Positions 13,305 to 26,500 of a stretch of DNA of 64,000 nt are shown here, piece after piece. Both the position numbers and the translations under genes were made by a program. A model generated the notes under the pieces. That model saw only the letters and a list, made by a program, of their open reading frames with translations, searched no databases and was not told where the DNA came from. The DNA is from Rotaria sordida (lineage: Eukaryota; Rotifera; Eurotatoria; Philodinida; Philodinidae), in contig CAJNOL010000913.1 of the NCBI GenBank assembly GCA_905250125.1, forward strand, positions 1-64,000, in the 5' to 3' direction. Position 1 is the stretch's first letter. Every line of letters begins with the position of its first letter.

Positions 13305-14574
13305 ATTATTTCAATATAGACAGTCATACTGTCAACATAAACTTTTGTTTCTTTCTTTTTTTTCAACATATGTTGTATCATAATCGAAAATTCTGTTCTG
13401 ATTAAACAATAAATCAATTGAAATAGTGTCAATTATTGTGTCTATAGTCAATGTTAAGATGCAATCATTATTTTTAATATAAAATCAAAAACAAATTTTA
13501 ATACTAAACTTTGAATGTAGATCTTTAATGAGTAAACTTATCTCATACAACATTCAATAGTTGAGAAAATTTTATGTAGACAACTGCTCAATGAAATTTC
13601 CCATGTCGTACGACCGCTGGCATAGCGCACATTTTACCGAACGGTCGTTCGGAGATTTTTTTTTTGTCCAGCTCGAATCACATTGGTGGACTTCGTATTT
13701 TATTTACCCAAGGCAAAGAATTTTAAAGTTGGATCGGATGAGATCATATTGAATTTACATCTGAACATTAGACATTATTTGACCCTTTTCCTATTCCTTT
13801 CTTCTTGTACAATTAGCTGTAAATTAATAGCTTAAAAATACTTTATTTTGACTTATTATTATATTTAATTGTTCAATAATAAATTTAAAGTGAAGCAAAA
13901 AAAACAAGTAGAATCAATAATTTATATTCACTTTTAATTGACTTCATGCCGTAATAGAATCTGAATTAAAAAATAAAATAAATAATTTATATTTACTGTT
14001 CGTTGAATTGTATAACTTCCATTGTCATCGTAAACAATGGTTTAGGAGTGTGAATATTTGACCTGGATTAGTCGAAAACACATTCGTGTTATCAGAAATA
14101 TATTTCACATGTTGTTTAATAATGATAAAGAGCAAAATTAAATACTTTAATACCATCGGACCTGTTCGATAAAAATTTTTTCGATCAGGAACCGAGTCCG
14201 GTCGATTAAAATTTTTAGGTCCGATGGGCTCTACTTCCGGGATTCTATCGAATCCAACGGAGTGACTTCGACCTGTCTATAGGAAACTTTCTACAATCCT
14301 AAGAAAAAATTGAAAGGTTTTGAAATTTTCTTTGCTTTGCTAATGATTATCATATAAACCCTAATGATACCAGGCAACATAATATATTCTGTTATCCATC
14401 GTCTAGTGACTCAATGAAAGATGGCGCTAAAAAATATGTCGATAAGTTTCACACTCGACCAATACATGATACATAGATAAGTATGTTATTTTTTCCTCAG
14501 AACAAAAAGTCTGAGAACCACTCGAAAAAAAAAAGAAAAAGAGCAAATGGCAATTGATTAATACTAAAAATAAC
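13305..14574. other. Intergenic region between GPCR and PPIP5K
   Basis: Contains the GPCR 3' flank with AATAAA near 13408, otherwise AT-rich DNA. A diverged palindrome with CCATCGGACCT and AGGTCCGATGG ends lies at about 14154-14228. No gene recognised. Confidence 0.5.
14154..14228. repeat. CCATCGGACC palindrome
   Basis: An imperfect palindrome bounded by CCATCGGACCT and AGGTCCGATGG, followed by GGCTCTAC. Related blocks (GTAGAGCCCATGGGGTCC, GGACCCGATGGCTCTAC) occur at about 51101-51147, and partial ones at about 39650 and 39763, so this is a small dispersed repeat family. Confidence 0.5.
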
Positions 14575-17500
14575 ATGAGTGAATATAATGCAGATATTCA
14601 ACAAGATGAATGTGATGAATCAATCAAAGGTGATGATATTGATGATATATTTGATGATTTAAATACAATAGATGATTCTGAAGTATTGAAATATTATTTT
14701 TTTTTTCTTTTGCGTATTTAAAATCTATTACATTTTATTTTTCTTATAAAAAAAAAATCAATATAACATAGGAAGATCATCGTCTTATTACTGTTGGTAT
14801 ATGCGCACAATGGAAAAAAGTGAAAGCAAAACCAATGGAAGAAATTTTACAACGTTTAGAACGATTTGAATTTCTTCGTATAATTATTTTTTCTGAAACA
14901 ACTATACATGAAAAACCTATTGAAGAATGGCCATTTTGTCATGTTTTAATTAGTTTTCATAGTAAAGGTTTTCCACTTGCTAAAACACAAGAATATGCAC
15001 GTCTTCATCAACCATTTCTTATTAATGATCTTGATAAACAATGGGATATTATGGATCGTATTAAAGTACATGAAATACTTGATGATACAGGTATTCCACA
15101 ACCACGTTTTGGTGTACTTAGAAGACGTATGAATGATGGTTTGTCAAGAGAAAAAGAACGTTTTTTTATTTTAAAGATTTCTCTATTATTTCTAGATGGT
15201 ACATGGACAACATTAGTGAATGTTATTGAACAAGATGATCATATTGAAATTGATGGTGAAATATTTCATAAACCATTTGTAGAAAAACCAGTATCAGCTG
15301 AAAATCATGATGTTTATATTTATTTTCCATCATCAGCTGGTGGAGGATCACAAAGATTATTTCGTAAGGTAAATATATAATGAATTGATTGTTATTAAAA
15401 CTAATATTTTCAAATCAAAAATTAATCTATGATTGGAATATATTCTACAAGATATCTTTTGAATCATTGAGTTTATTAAATAAAAACACAATTTTCAAAT
15501 TTGTTATGGTTTCATATAACAAGTAATGCCCGTCTGTGGACTCGTTCAACTCTTTCTCGTAGAAGTGTTGTTTTCTGAACTCTGCCCAAATTATTCACTT
15601 ATCTATATTACTAATAATAACTAGTTCTAGATTGATATTCTTGTTTTTGAATTTCCTCTAGTGAAGTTTTTCCCTAAACTATAATGACATTAGTATGTTT
15701 TACTACTCCTTAGCATTGCTAGCTTATTAACACAAACTCATCATAGATTCTCGTTTTTTTTATTTGAAAAATCTTTGATCAAGTTTTCCAGAAAAAATAA
15801 TAGTAGTACTTAGAAACAAATCAAAACAGACTTCGGATTCAGGTTCCTGACCCTTAATTTCCCCTTCTCGAGCGTTGTAAAAAATATTAATGATTAATAA
15901 TTAAAACCAACATCGGATTCGGATTGTCCACCATCGATTACCTTTGGTCAATTTTTTTGAAAAAAATTAATAATTAATAATTAATTAATTAAAACTGACC
16001 TCGGATTTGGATTCCTCATCCCAAATTACCCTTGGTGAAGTTTTATAAGAAATATTAATAATTAATGATTAGTTAATAATTAATTAAAACTAATCCCAAA
16101 TTTGAACTCCGCACTCTCGATTACCTTTTGATCAAGTTTTATGGAAAATAATTCCTTTTATTTTCACCTTATTCTTGTTAGACTCTTCTCTACGAGAAAG
16201 AGAATTATTACTTTATATTGATATCAGCTAGATTGAATTACTTATAAGTTTGAGATCGTATTGTTGAAAAAATGTAAGATAGTAATTCAGAGTTAAATAG
16301 GATATACAAGATACAGAGAGATTATCTTTTTTAATCTAAAATTTAGTCAAGATTAATCATATTCTTTCATTTCATTTAATGTAATTTACAGTAAATATTT
16401 TTCTTTAGATTGGTAGTCGAAGTAGTGTATACACAGCGGAGAATAGTATTCGTAAAGATGGTTCATATATTTATGAAGAATTTATGCCAACTGATGGAAC
16501 AGATGTTAAAGTATGTGTTCTTCTTCTTTAGTTTTTTGTTTTTTTTCTTAGAAATTCTAATGATTAATTATTTGTAGGTATATACTGTAGGTGCTGAATA
16601 TGCACATGCTGAAGCTAGAAAATCACCTGGACTTGATGGTAAAGTTGAACGTGATGAATTTGGTAAAGAAGTACGTTATCCAGTTATATTACGTGCTGAT
16701 GAAAAATTGATTGCAATGAAAATATGTTTAGCATTTAAAGTAAATTAATATTAATATTTCTGAATAGTAAAACAAAAGTCTTTTTCTTTTTTTTTAAGCA
16801 AACTGTATGTGGTTTTGATTTACTTCGTGTTGAAGGAAAATCCTTTGTATGTGATGTTAATGGTTTTAGTTTTGTTAAAAATAGTACAAAATATTATGAT
16901 GATTGTGCTTCTATTCTTGCGTAAATATTAAGTTTTTTTTTTTTTTGAATTTATTTCAGAACAAAAAAAAGTATTTTTTTTCTAAAGGCATATGATTATG
17001 CGTGAACTTGCACCAACATTATCTATTCCTTATCCATTAGCTTATCAACCAGAAGATCCACCTTTTGTACCGACTGCTTTTGGTACAAGAATGGAACTTC
17101 GATGTGTTATTGCTGTTATTCGACATGGTGATCGAACACCAAAACAAAAAATGAAAATGGTTGTTTTACATCCATTGTAAGATATGAAAATTTTGTTATA
17201 ATTGAGAATGAATGTTTTTTTTTTTATTTGAAAGATTTTTTCAATTATTTGAAAAATATAATGGTCCAAAAAATGGTCATCTGAAATTGAAACATCCCGG
17301 TCAACTTCAAGTTTGTTTGCTAGCATCTTTTTTAAAAGTTTTTATATTGAATTCTTTTTATAGGAAGTTCTTGATATTGCTCGAACATTACTCAAAGAAT
17401 TAGATGATAATCGAATAGCTGTATAATAAGATTTTTTGTTTTTCTTTTTGATATATATATATATATTTCGTATTTTCATAGAAATTTCCAAATTCATCTG

Positions 17501-20500
17501 AAACAAAAGGAAAATTACTTCAACTTAAACAAGTACTTGAGTTATACGGTCATTTTTCTGGTATTAATCGTAAAATTCAATTAAAATATTTATCGAAAGG
17601 TCCACAAAAAAAATCTACTAGTGAAAATGGTAAGAATTCGTTGAAATATATTTTTCAAAAGGATGGATGTGGATGCGAGTGTGATTTTAGTGCTTCGCAT
17701 CCGAAGATATAAGTATATGAAGAATGATTATTTCTTTTTCTTGTTAAAAAGTTTCGGGGCTCAAATTTTGCCTATAGGTAGAGAATGTATGTACTAGAAA
17801 AATCCTAAGAGGATATGAGCGCAAGTTATGATTTGGCTGAGATATGGACTTTTTACTACAATCTTCCTATAGGACTCGACTTATCCCGTGAAATCATAGT
17901 TTTGGTTTGAAACTTTACACGCATCGAGTTCTCAATCAGACTAGCTCGTCTATAAAGTTTCAGAATTTCTGGATGAATTATCTCCGAAATGTGAATTTTC
18001 CTAAATATTCGTGCACAATACAATATCTATAAAAAAAAACGTCTACAAGCTAACATATTGGTATCTCGGAAATAATTCATCCAGAAGTTCTCCAACTTGG
18101 CAGGCAAACTAGTCTGATTGAGACCTCGATGTATGTAAAATTTCAGGTCAAAACTGTTAGGTCATCTTTTATGTGTTATTATTGGGACGTAAAAGTATAA
18201 TGATCTTACCTTGGAATTGACTAAATAATAATGTTGTTGGTGATTATGGTGTAATGGAATAAGAAGTGTAATATAAGTAGAAGGGGGGGGGGGGGGGGGG
18301 GGATTTATTATGATGATAACATTGATAATAATAATAATGGAAGACGAATCGAATATAATACAGTGCAATCTTCCAATAGATAGGAGAAAGCTCAACTGAA
18401 CTATATCAAAATCTGAGAAAATCCGAAAGAGAAGACACCAACAAATAAGAGAATAACAAGAAAAGACCAATTGAACAAAATTCAATTAAGTTAGCGTCAA
18501 CTTAATGCCATCTGTTGATCCCAACAAAAACTCGAAACTGTAATTTTATCGGAAAAGTCGAGTTCTTTAGAAAGATTGTAGTAAAAGTCAAATCGCAACT
18601 TGCATCATCCATATCCTCTTAGGCTTTTTCTAGTCTATACATCCGCCATCTATTAGCAAAATTTGAGTTCAAAAACTTTTTAGCATCTAGAGAGATTCTC
18701 TTGTAAGACTTTCGCAAATCGAACGTTGGTTAGTACACTTTCGCTCGTTTGTACATAATTTCGATGTTGATTAAAGAGATATGTATCAACTACATTCGTG
18801 AGTACAGGCATCAAGATAGATTTTTATAACATTTGGCTTCTGTTCTTACATATAGTAGAGTGCAAAAAAAAACGATTGTCGCGTGACATTCAAGCTTTCG
18901 AGCAGTTTTTTCTCCTGTATTTCACATAGGAATTATTCGCGAACCCTATCGAAGGATAATTGATGCGTATGAATACTAGTAGCAACCAAAAGTTAATCTT
19001 AAACATTGCTTTGGTAAAATGAAAATATCTGATCTATCGACTAATGAGGATTTTTCGACAAACTTACTACTAGAGGCGCAAACATTGTTGAGCAGGCAAA
19101 ATTATCTTTCTTACAAAGATCTCTTGAGTGTGCTATTTGCTATAATATTGCAATATTACATTCGAAGGACGACATTGAATTCAAGGACCAATTGATCATA
19201 TCGCAAGAAAGTTACGAAAAACTATGACCGAACAGAATGCTGTAGATATATTTAGATAAACAGTGAAGCGCCGACTTCATCTAATGGAATGCATGCTAAG
19301 AAAAAGCAGTGTGCACACCCACGCCCTGATTGTGAATCTTCTCTCTTGAATAATGAAAACCACAAGTCTTTATGATGTTCCTATCAAAAATTATTCGAAA
19401 AAACTAGTAAAGTACATTCTATTTTGAAATGGATAGGAGTCTATCAATAGGAAATTTTGAAGCGATATGTACCTAAAACAATCGAATGGTCGTCAAACAG
19501 TACAGGACTCAACGTAGCTGAAAATTCGTAGTTTTTCATTAAGTGATGTGTATCAAAATTGAAAAGAAAACATTTTTTTTTATATCTAAAAATTACACAC
19601 TTCATTAGTTTATTATTAATCAATTAAAGAAATAAATTTTTGTTTAGAAACTGATGATATACCAAGTCACCCATCATTACTCTTAGTTGTTAAATGGGGT
19701 GGACAATTAACTCAAACAGGTAAAAATCAAGCTGAATCACTTGGCAAAGTAAATAATATTTAATTATAATTTAATTATTCTATTATTTTAATTTTATTAG
19801 TCATTTCGTAAAATGTATCCTGGTGGTCAAAATGCCGGTGGTGATCGACCTGATGTTGGTCTTCTACGTTTACATTCAACATTTCGACATGATTTAAAAA
19901 TCTATGCATCTGATGAAGGTCGTGTACAAATGACAGCTGCTGCATTTGCAAAAGGTTTATTAGCACTTGATGGTGAATTAGCACCAATACTTGTTCAAAT
20001 GGTTAAAAGTGCTAATACAAATGGTTTACTTGATCATGATGTTGATTCAACAAAGGAACAAGAAAAACTTAAACAAACTTTACATGAAATTTTAGCAAAA
20101 GATCGACAATTTACACAAGAAGATTATGATAAAGTTAGTTGAGAAACAAAAATAAAACAAATGTTAATATATGAGGTTGGCCAGTCTGGCCGGAAGCCCC
20201 AATAATATTCTTTTTATTGTAAGGATAAAACATATTATTGTTCGGGTCATATGAGAGAGGATCACAGATAAACTTGGATCGCCCCGAACAACACCATGTT
20301 TTATCCTTATAATAGTTGAGAAAAGCAACCAGCCTATCGTGTGAGCTAGTAGCTTTTCTCAACTATTATAAGGATAAAACATGGTGTTGTTCGGGGCGAT
20401 CCAAGGTTATCTGTGATCCTCTCTCATATGACCCGAACAATAGTATGTTTTATCCTTACAATAAAAAGAATATTATTGGAGCTTCCGGCCAGACTGGCCA

Positions 20501-23500
20501 ACCCCATATATATTTTTTTTAATGTTAAATAGATAGCACCAACTCGTACACGTTCATTGATTACATCAATGGATTTTATTAAAAATCCAGTTGTTATATG
20601 TCGAAAAATTTTTGAATATATTCATGAAATGACTGTACTTATTCGAACACATTTACTTAATGGCGGAACAGGTAGTTTTATAGAAATGTAATTAAAAACA
20701 ACAAAAATCAAAATCTTGTTTTTGTTTATTTTTTAATATATTGTAGATACACTCTATCATTCTGAAACATGGGATTTATGTTTAAGACGATGTAATTATT
20801 ATAGTTTATATAACGAATGATCGGAAAGTCTTTTAGATAAAAGTTTTTGACACATTATATAAAAAGTATTTTCGATAAGTCAAAAAATCTTGTCTGAAAA
20901 CTTTCCAATTACCTATTACTATAACTCGATCAGGTTTATTTTCGATTTTTTTTTGTTCTACTGTCGTACAAAATGAAACGTTTTTCAGCTCTCTATAATG
21001 TTTTTTGACTGAGATAAATTAATCTTATAGAAGGCACAGAAGTTGCTCGTAGATGTGAATGTTATTAAAGGTCTTCTCTTCATAGTGGAGAGAACTGAAA
21101 GACATTTCATTTTGTACGACACAGTGAAGAAAATAAACCTAGTCGAATAATTTTAGGAGTTATTATTTGTTAAATTTATTTTTTATTTTAAGGGTTAAAA
21201 TTAGAAAAAGATTTTTATAATATACAAAAAGATAAATTTAATATATCAAAAGTTCCTGATATATATGATTCAATAAAATATGATTTACTTCATAATAAAA
21301 ATCTTCTTCAATTTCCACATGGTGAAGATTTATATGTATGTTCAAAAGCATTAGCTGATATTGTTGTACCACAAGTAATCGAATTTTTTTTTTTTTATAA
21401 ATAAAATTTAATTGTTTTAAAAAGAAAATTTTAGGAATATGGAATGACAATTGAAGAAAAATTAAGTATTGCTCGAGGAATTGTTACACCACTACTTCGA
21501 AAAATTCGAGCAGGTAAAGAAAAATAAAAACATTTCTATCGATTTCGAAGTTAATAAGTTATATTAATGTATATTCTTTAACAAAAAAAAAAAAGTCAGA
21601 AATTGATTCTAATTTCCGATCTTGTCACTATTGTTGTCCATCAGGGATGCCACCTCTTCAAGCCAGAAAAATTGCGGAAAGTTGTTTTCTGTGGGACTTT
21701 CACATTCCTGTGAGTTTCAATAGCTGGCTGCTTCTCTCCATAATTTCTCGTTATTCGCAAAGTTCCAAAGCACAATAAATGATACATAACAAAAAAATGA
21801 ATCTTTTATTAAGCATCTCATTTTTTCAATACAGTACCATTTACTTTTTCAATGGGTTCCAGTTTGAAACTATTTTTGAGACAGTAGATGTGTAGGCATA
21901 TTCGTGTGACATTGAAGTATTTCAACCGATCTGTATATTTGCAACGAGTGAATCGACTGATATTCGATTGTGGAAATCATTGGATATATGAATCTTTTCC
22001 GAAAAAAACATTTTCGGTAATAGCGCTGTTTTTTGAAATGGAACACAGAATGAATCATATAGACAACAGTAGACTGTTAACGACAGCTAACAAGAGACCT
22101 GTACCGGAGTTAGTTTCGGAATCAACTAAACTTTTAACACCAGAATTTTTGTGCGCTTTAAGTTTTATTTTTTGATAGAGGTTTTCTACAAACTGATGTA
22201 CTGTGAAGGCTCAATCAACGACATATCGAGGCCTACGAACACGAAAAGAAAATTGAAGTCGAAAAACTCAAAGTCAAAGTTGGTTCAGGCTTTCTTTACG
22301 TGTTCGCAGGTCTCGATGTGATGTTGACTGGACCTTCAACTTGTATCAGTTTGTAGAAAACTCATTAAGGAACAAAATCTAGAAACTACGAAAATTCTCA
22401 TTTTAAATAAAAGATTATTGGCAAGAAATTTAGTTCACTTCGAAACGACTTCGACGTTGATTGTAATCCAAATCTCTACAGCTAACATAATCTGTACCGT
22501 AGTAACGGATTTTCTGTCTAAAAAGTTTTCCGATACAAAATAAACTAAAATTTTTTATATGAAAAAGCGGAAGAAGTGGCATCCCTGTTGTCCATCGTCG
22601 ATAGGCTCATCCTTGAATAGGAAATTTCTCATGACCACATTCGATATCAACATACCCTAGTCGACTCTCCCAACGAAATTATCGGGGAGTCCTCTGAAAA
22701 TGCGGAATCCCCGAGGGAGGTGCATATCTCAGGATTCCCCTAAAAGTCCCTCTAAAATTTTCATAAATTTGAATTTTTCAGAGAATTCCAATGGTGGCTT
22801 CTGGAGAGATCCTAATAACACTCATCAATTTTTTGAGAAGTTCCTGAATCTCCTCTTAACTTCTCCAGTTACTCACAACAGTGATTCTTCTAGAGAGTCT
22901 CGACTAGGAATGCGGCCACTGCTGTGACTATTAATAAAGAAATTTTTTTGATAGCGATAAAACAATTAATCTGGAACTTTCGAAAATTTATTCTATCTAT
23001 CGTAAAAAAAGAAGATTCTAGAATTCGATTCTCTTTTATTTTTTAAGCATTATTATTATTAACTTTTCTCTAGATCTTCAATGTAATTTAACTGGTGTTT
23101 TAACTCATGATGAACATGTTAATAAATTAGATCCAAGGTAAATAAATTAAATATGAAAAATTTTAATGATATTAATTTGACTTAATTTTTTTTTATATTA
23201 ATAATATTCTCTTTTTGAATTTTAGCTATTCAAAAGGTATTCAATCACCAGGTCGACATGTTCGTACCCGATTATATTTTACAAGTGAATCTCATGTACA
23301 TTCACTTCTAACAATAATACGTTATGGTGGTTTATTAAATGTAAAAAAAAATTAATTTCTTTATTACTAAATAAAATTTTTATTTTAGGCATCAACTGAT
23401 GAACAATGGAAACGTTCAGTAGATTATCTTGATGCAGTTTCAGAATTAGATTATTTAACACAAATTGTTATTATGTTATATGAAGATTCAAGTGAAGAAG

Positions 23501-26500
23501 AAATATCTGAAAAACGTTTTCATGTTGAATTACATTTTTCACCTGGTGCTTATGGTTGTTTTGGTGTACCATCTGAAGTAATTAATTTCAATAAAAAGAA
23601 AACAAAAAAAAAAAAAATTCTTCTTCTTTAGATTGATCGAGTTACTTCCGATGTTAATACTATTCGTACAGTTTTACCAAAAAGTACACGAGAAGCAGCT
23701 CATAGTCCACCACGACAACATACAAATTCACCAATATTAGATTCATCATCAGAAACAAATACTATACCAATAACACAATCAACAAATCAAATTCCTACAA
23801 TTGTTACTGTTGATTGTACTCCTTCAATTATAAATACAGAAAAAACAAAAGCAAAAAATATTACAGAACCAATGTCTTTAAAAACTCATCATAGAAATAG
23901 TGAGGGAAAAATAGCACTTGATACATCGGAATCAAATGATTTTGATCAAATACATTCAGCGTCTGCACCACGTAGATTTATGAATTTATTTTTACTAGGA
24001 CTGTACAGGTCATATGAGCAACAACGGTTTTCCTTACTGGAATAAGGGGAGAGGAAGACTATCAGCTTGACCGAAGGTTTTTAGGATCGAGAAATTCGAA
24101 TTTTTTGAAATTTTGAGTTTGAATTTGTTTCAAACTCAAAATATCTCTCCTATTTGAGACAGGAAAATCGCTTATGCTCACTGTGAGCGTGATCTGTACA
24201 CTCCTAAATTTCTACTTAGAATAATAAAATAATTTTCTTCTAGGTTCAACTAATTATGATAATTATCTTTTAAAACCAAAATCACTTGAACATAGTGATT
24301 TAAAATTAGAACGTAAGTTCAACTTTTTTAAATTAATATTTTTATCTTATTTTTTTAGCTAATATATACTTTTTAAAAAGGCAAGGTTTACTTCTTTTTT
24401 TTTTTCCTCTCCTATGATTTCTTAAATAAGAACTAACGCATATAATCAATTTATTATTTGAACAAGATAGTCACGATTCCAATCTCGTTGAGATTGGAAT
24501 TGGGACCAAAAATCTCTTTCGATCAGCGCCAAATATAATTGGACCTGATCATAAAAAAAAAAAAAAGAAGTCATATATTCTATATAGATAATCTTTTTTC
24601 TAACATTCCTGCCTGCTGCTTCATATTCATACTTCTAGACTTAACGCTACAACAGTCCGAATCATCTTCTTCATTTCCTAATGATATACGTCGCAAATCA
24701 AATGCAACACTTGGTCTTTGTTCATCGAAAGCTCATCATCGATCTTGTTTATTAACTAGTCTTGAACTTTTACGTCGAAATTCGGGTACAATATTAGTGT
24801 GTATGAAATGTAGATTCGAAAAAAAAAAAAAAACCATGTTTGATTGCAACCGATTTTCCTACCCATTCAATTAGGAATGAACCTTTATTTTTAAACATAT
24901 AATTATTTTTTTATTAACGTAGATGAATAATTCTGCTACCTTTCTTACTACATGCTAATTTTGTAAAATTATTACTTATTGATTTCTTTTTTGAAATCTA
25001 ATATTAACTTTTAATATTATTTTTTGTATTTAAATTATTAAAAATTTTTAGAATCAATATTAACACATAATTATTATAATACAATTCATGGTGTTTTACC
25101 AGACAAAAGAAAATGTATATTTAATTGATTTACAAAAATAAAATTTTCAATATATTTTTTTTGTTTTTTTTTTTTTTCTTTTGTATATTTTCAGTTAATT
25201 ATGTTCCTTTAACTAGTATATTCAGTACAAGAGTAATTACTGGTGCAAAATCAACACCCGATCTTAATAAATTACTCGAACGAAAACAAGCAGGACGTAT
25301 GTATATTTATATAAGCTAGAATTAAAATTGTCTTCAAGCTAGAAAATAATTATTTGATATTGATGGAAAACATCTTATATATCGGCAAAATAGGACATTT
25401 GCACCTTTCATTTGACACTGATTCTCTATAAGAGTGAATTTTTTGAATAAATTCTTTTGGCATAGGCTTATATGAAAATGTTTGGTCTTTCACATGATTA
25501 TTAATTAATTAAAAAGTAATTAGCGAATATCTCGCTAACCATATGAGAAAAAAATCTGAAAATTTCAGGATAGGGTCTAGGGCACAAGCTGCATCTATGG
25601 TAAAATTTTCAGCAAGATAGGACTCCGAAAAGTTTCTTCCGAAAAACCGGTTTTTCAGAGACCCTGAAAAGTGAAGAAGCGAAAACTTTTCTCTTATCAT
25701 CATCTAGAGATTCTGAGTAATAATTTGTAACGTTTGAAGTCGATTTTGAACTTTTCAGTTGGTTACAAGAGTATCATCTCGATTATGTAGTCGTACTGTG
25801 TCACGTCGCTAACGAGAACTGAATCGGTTTTTTTGAAAAATCTAGACATACTCAGAAAAATTTTAGATATAGACTTTATAGCCTTAGAAGTCGTCTACAA
25901 AATGCCCTATTTAGTTTTCTAAAATTGTGCATGAATTGGGAGTTATTAAAAACTAAAATACACGAAGTGGAAATCGATGTCCTTTTTTGTGTCACGTCGC
26001 TAACGGTAGTTTTTTACCAGTAACTCCTGTAAACAAAGCTCCATAGCGCTAATTTTTTTAGGGTATTTAGAGTAACTTAATGTCCATACAACATATAAAA
26101 AATCAGATCTAAGAGAGCTCATTATCTCGAGATACACATATTTTAATTTTCCGAAGTCACGTCGCTAACAAATGATTTTGCCCATATAATTCGAACCAAA
26201 CAAAAAAGAATCTGCTAGTTAACCGTTTTGGTATAATATATTAGCCATAGTTTTATATTTTATCCTCTAATCGTTATTCTTCTAAGGCATACCGATAGTA
26301 GTACGAACAAGCGTGTAATATAAGATATTTTAATCTTTTCAGACTAATTAAGTTTCTTTTAATGTAGAACAAAATAGTTCTACGATGAACAATTCATTTA
26401 TACTTCTGATCTCACATATGAAATAGACGGAAGAGTAGTTTGTAGGTGTACTTTCTTTATAAATAACTAATGAGGAAATCTCTTCAGGTGTTACATTTCT

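Noticed and set aside
20135-20522. Two open frames with nearly identical peptides on opposite strands
   Set aside because: A by-product of the near-perfect palindrome, not genes.
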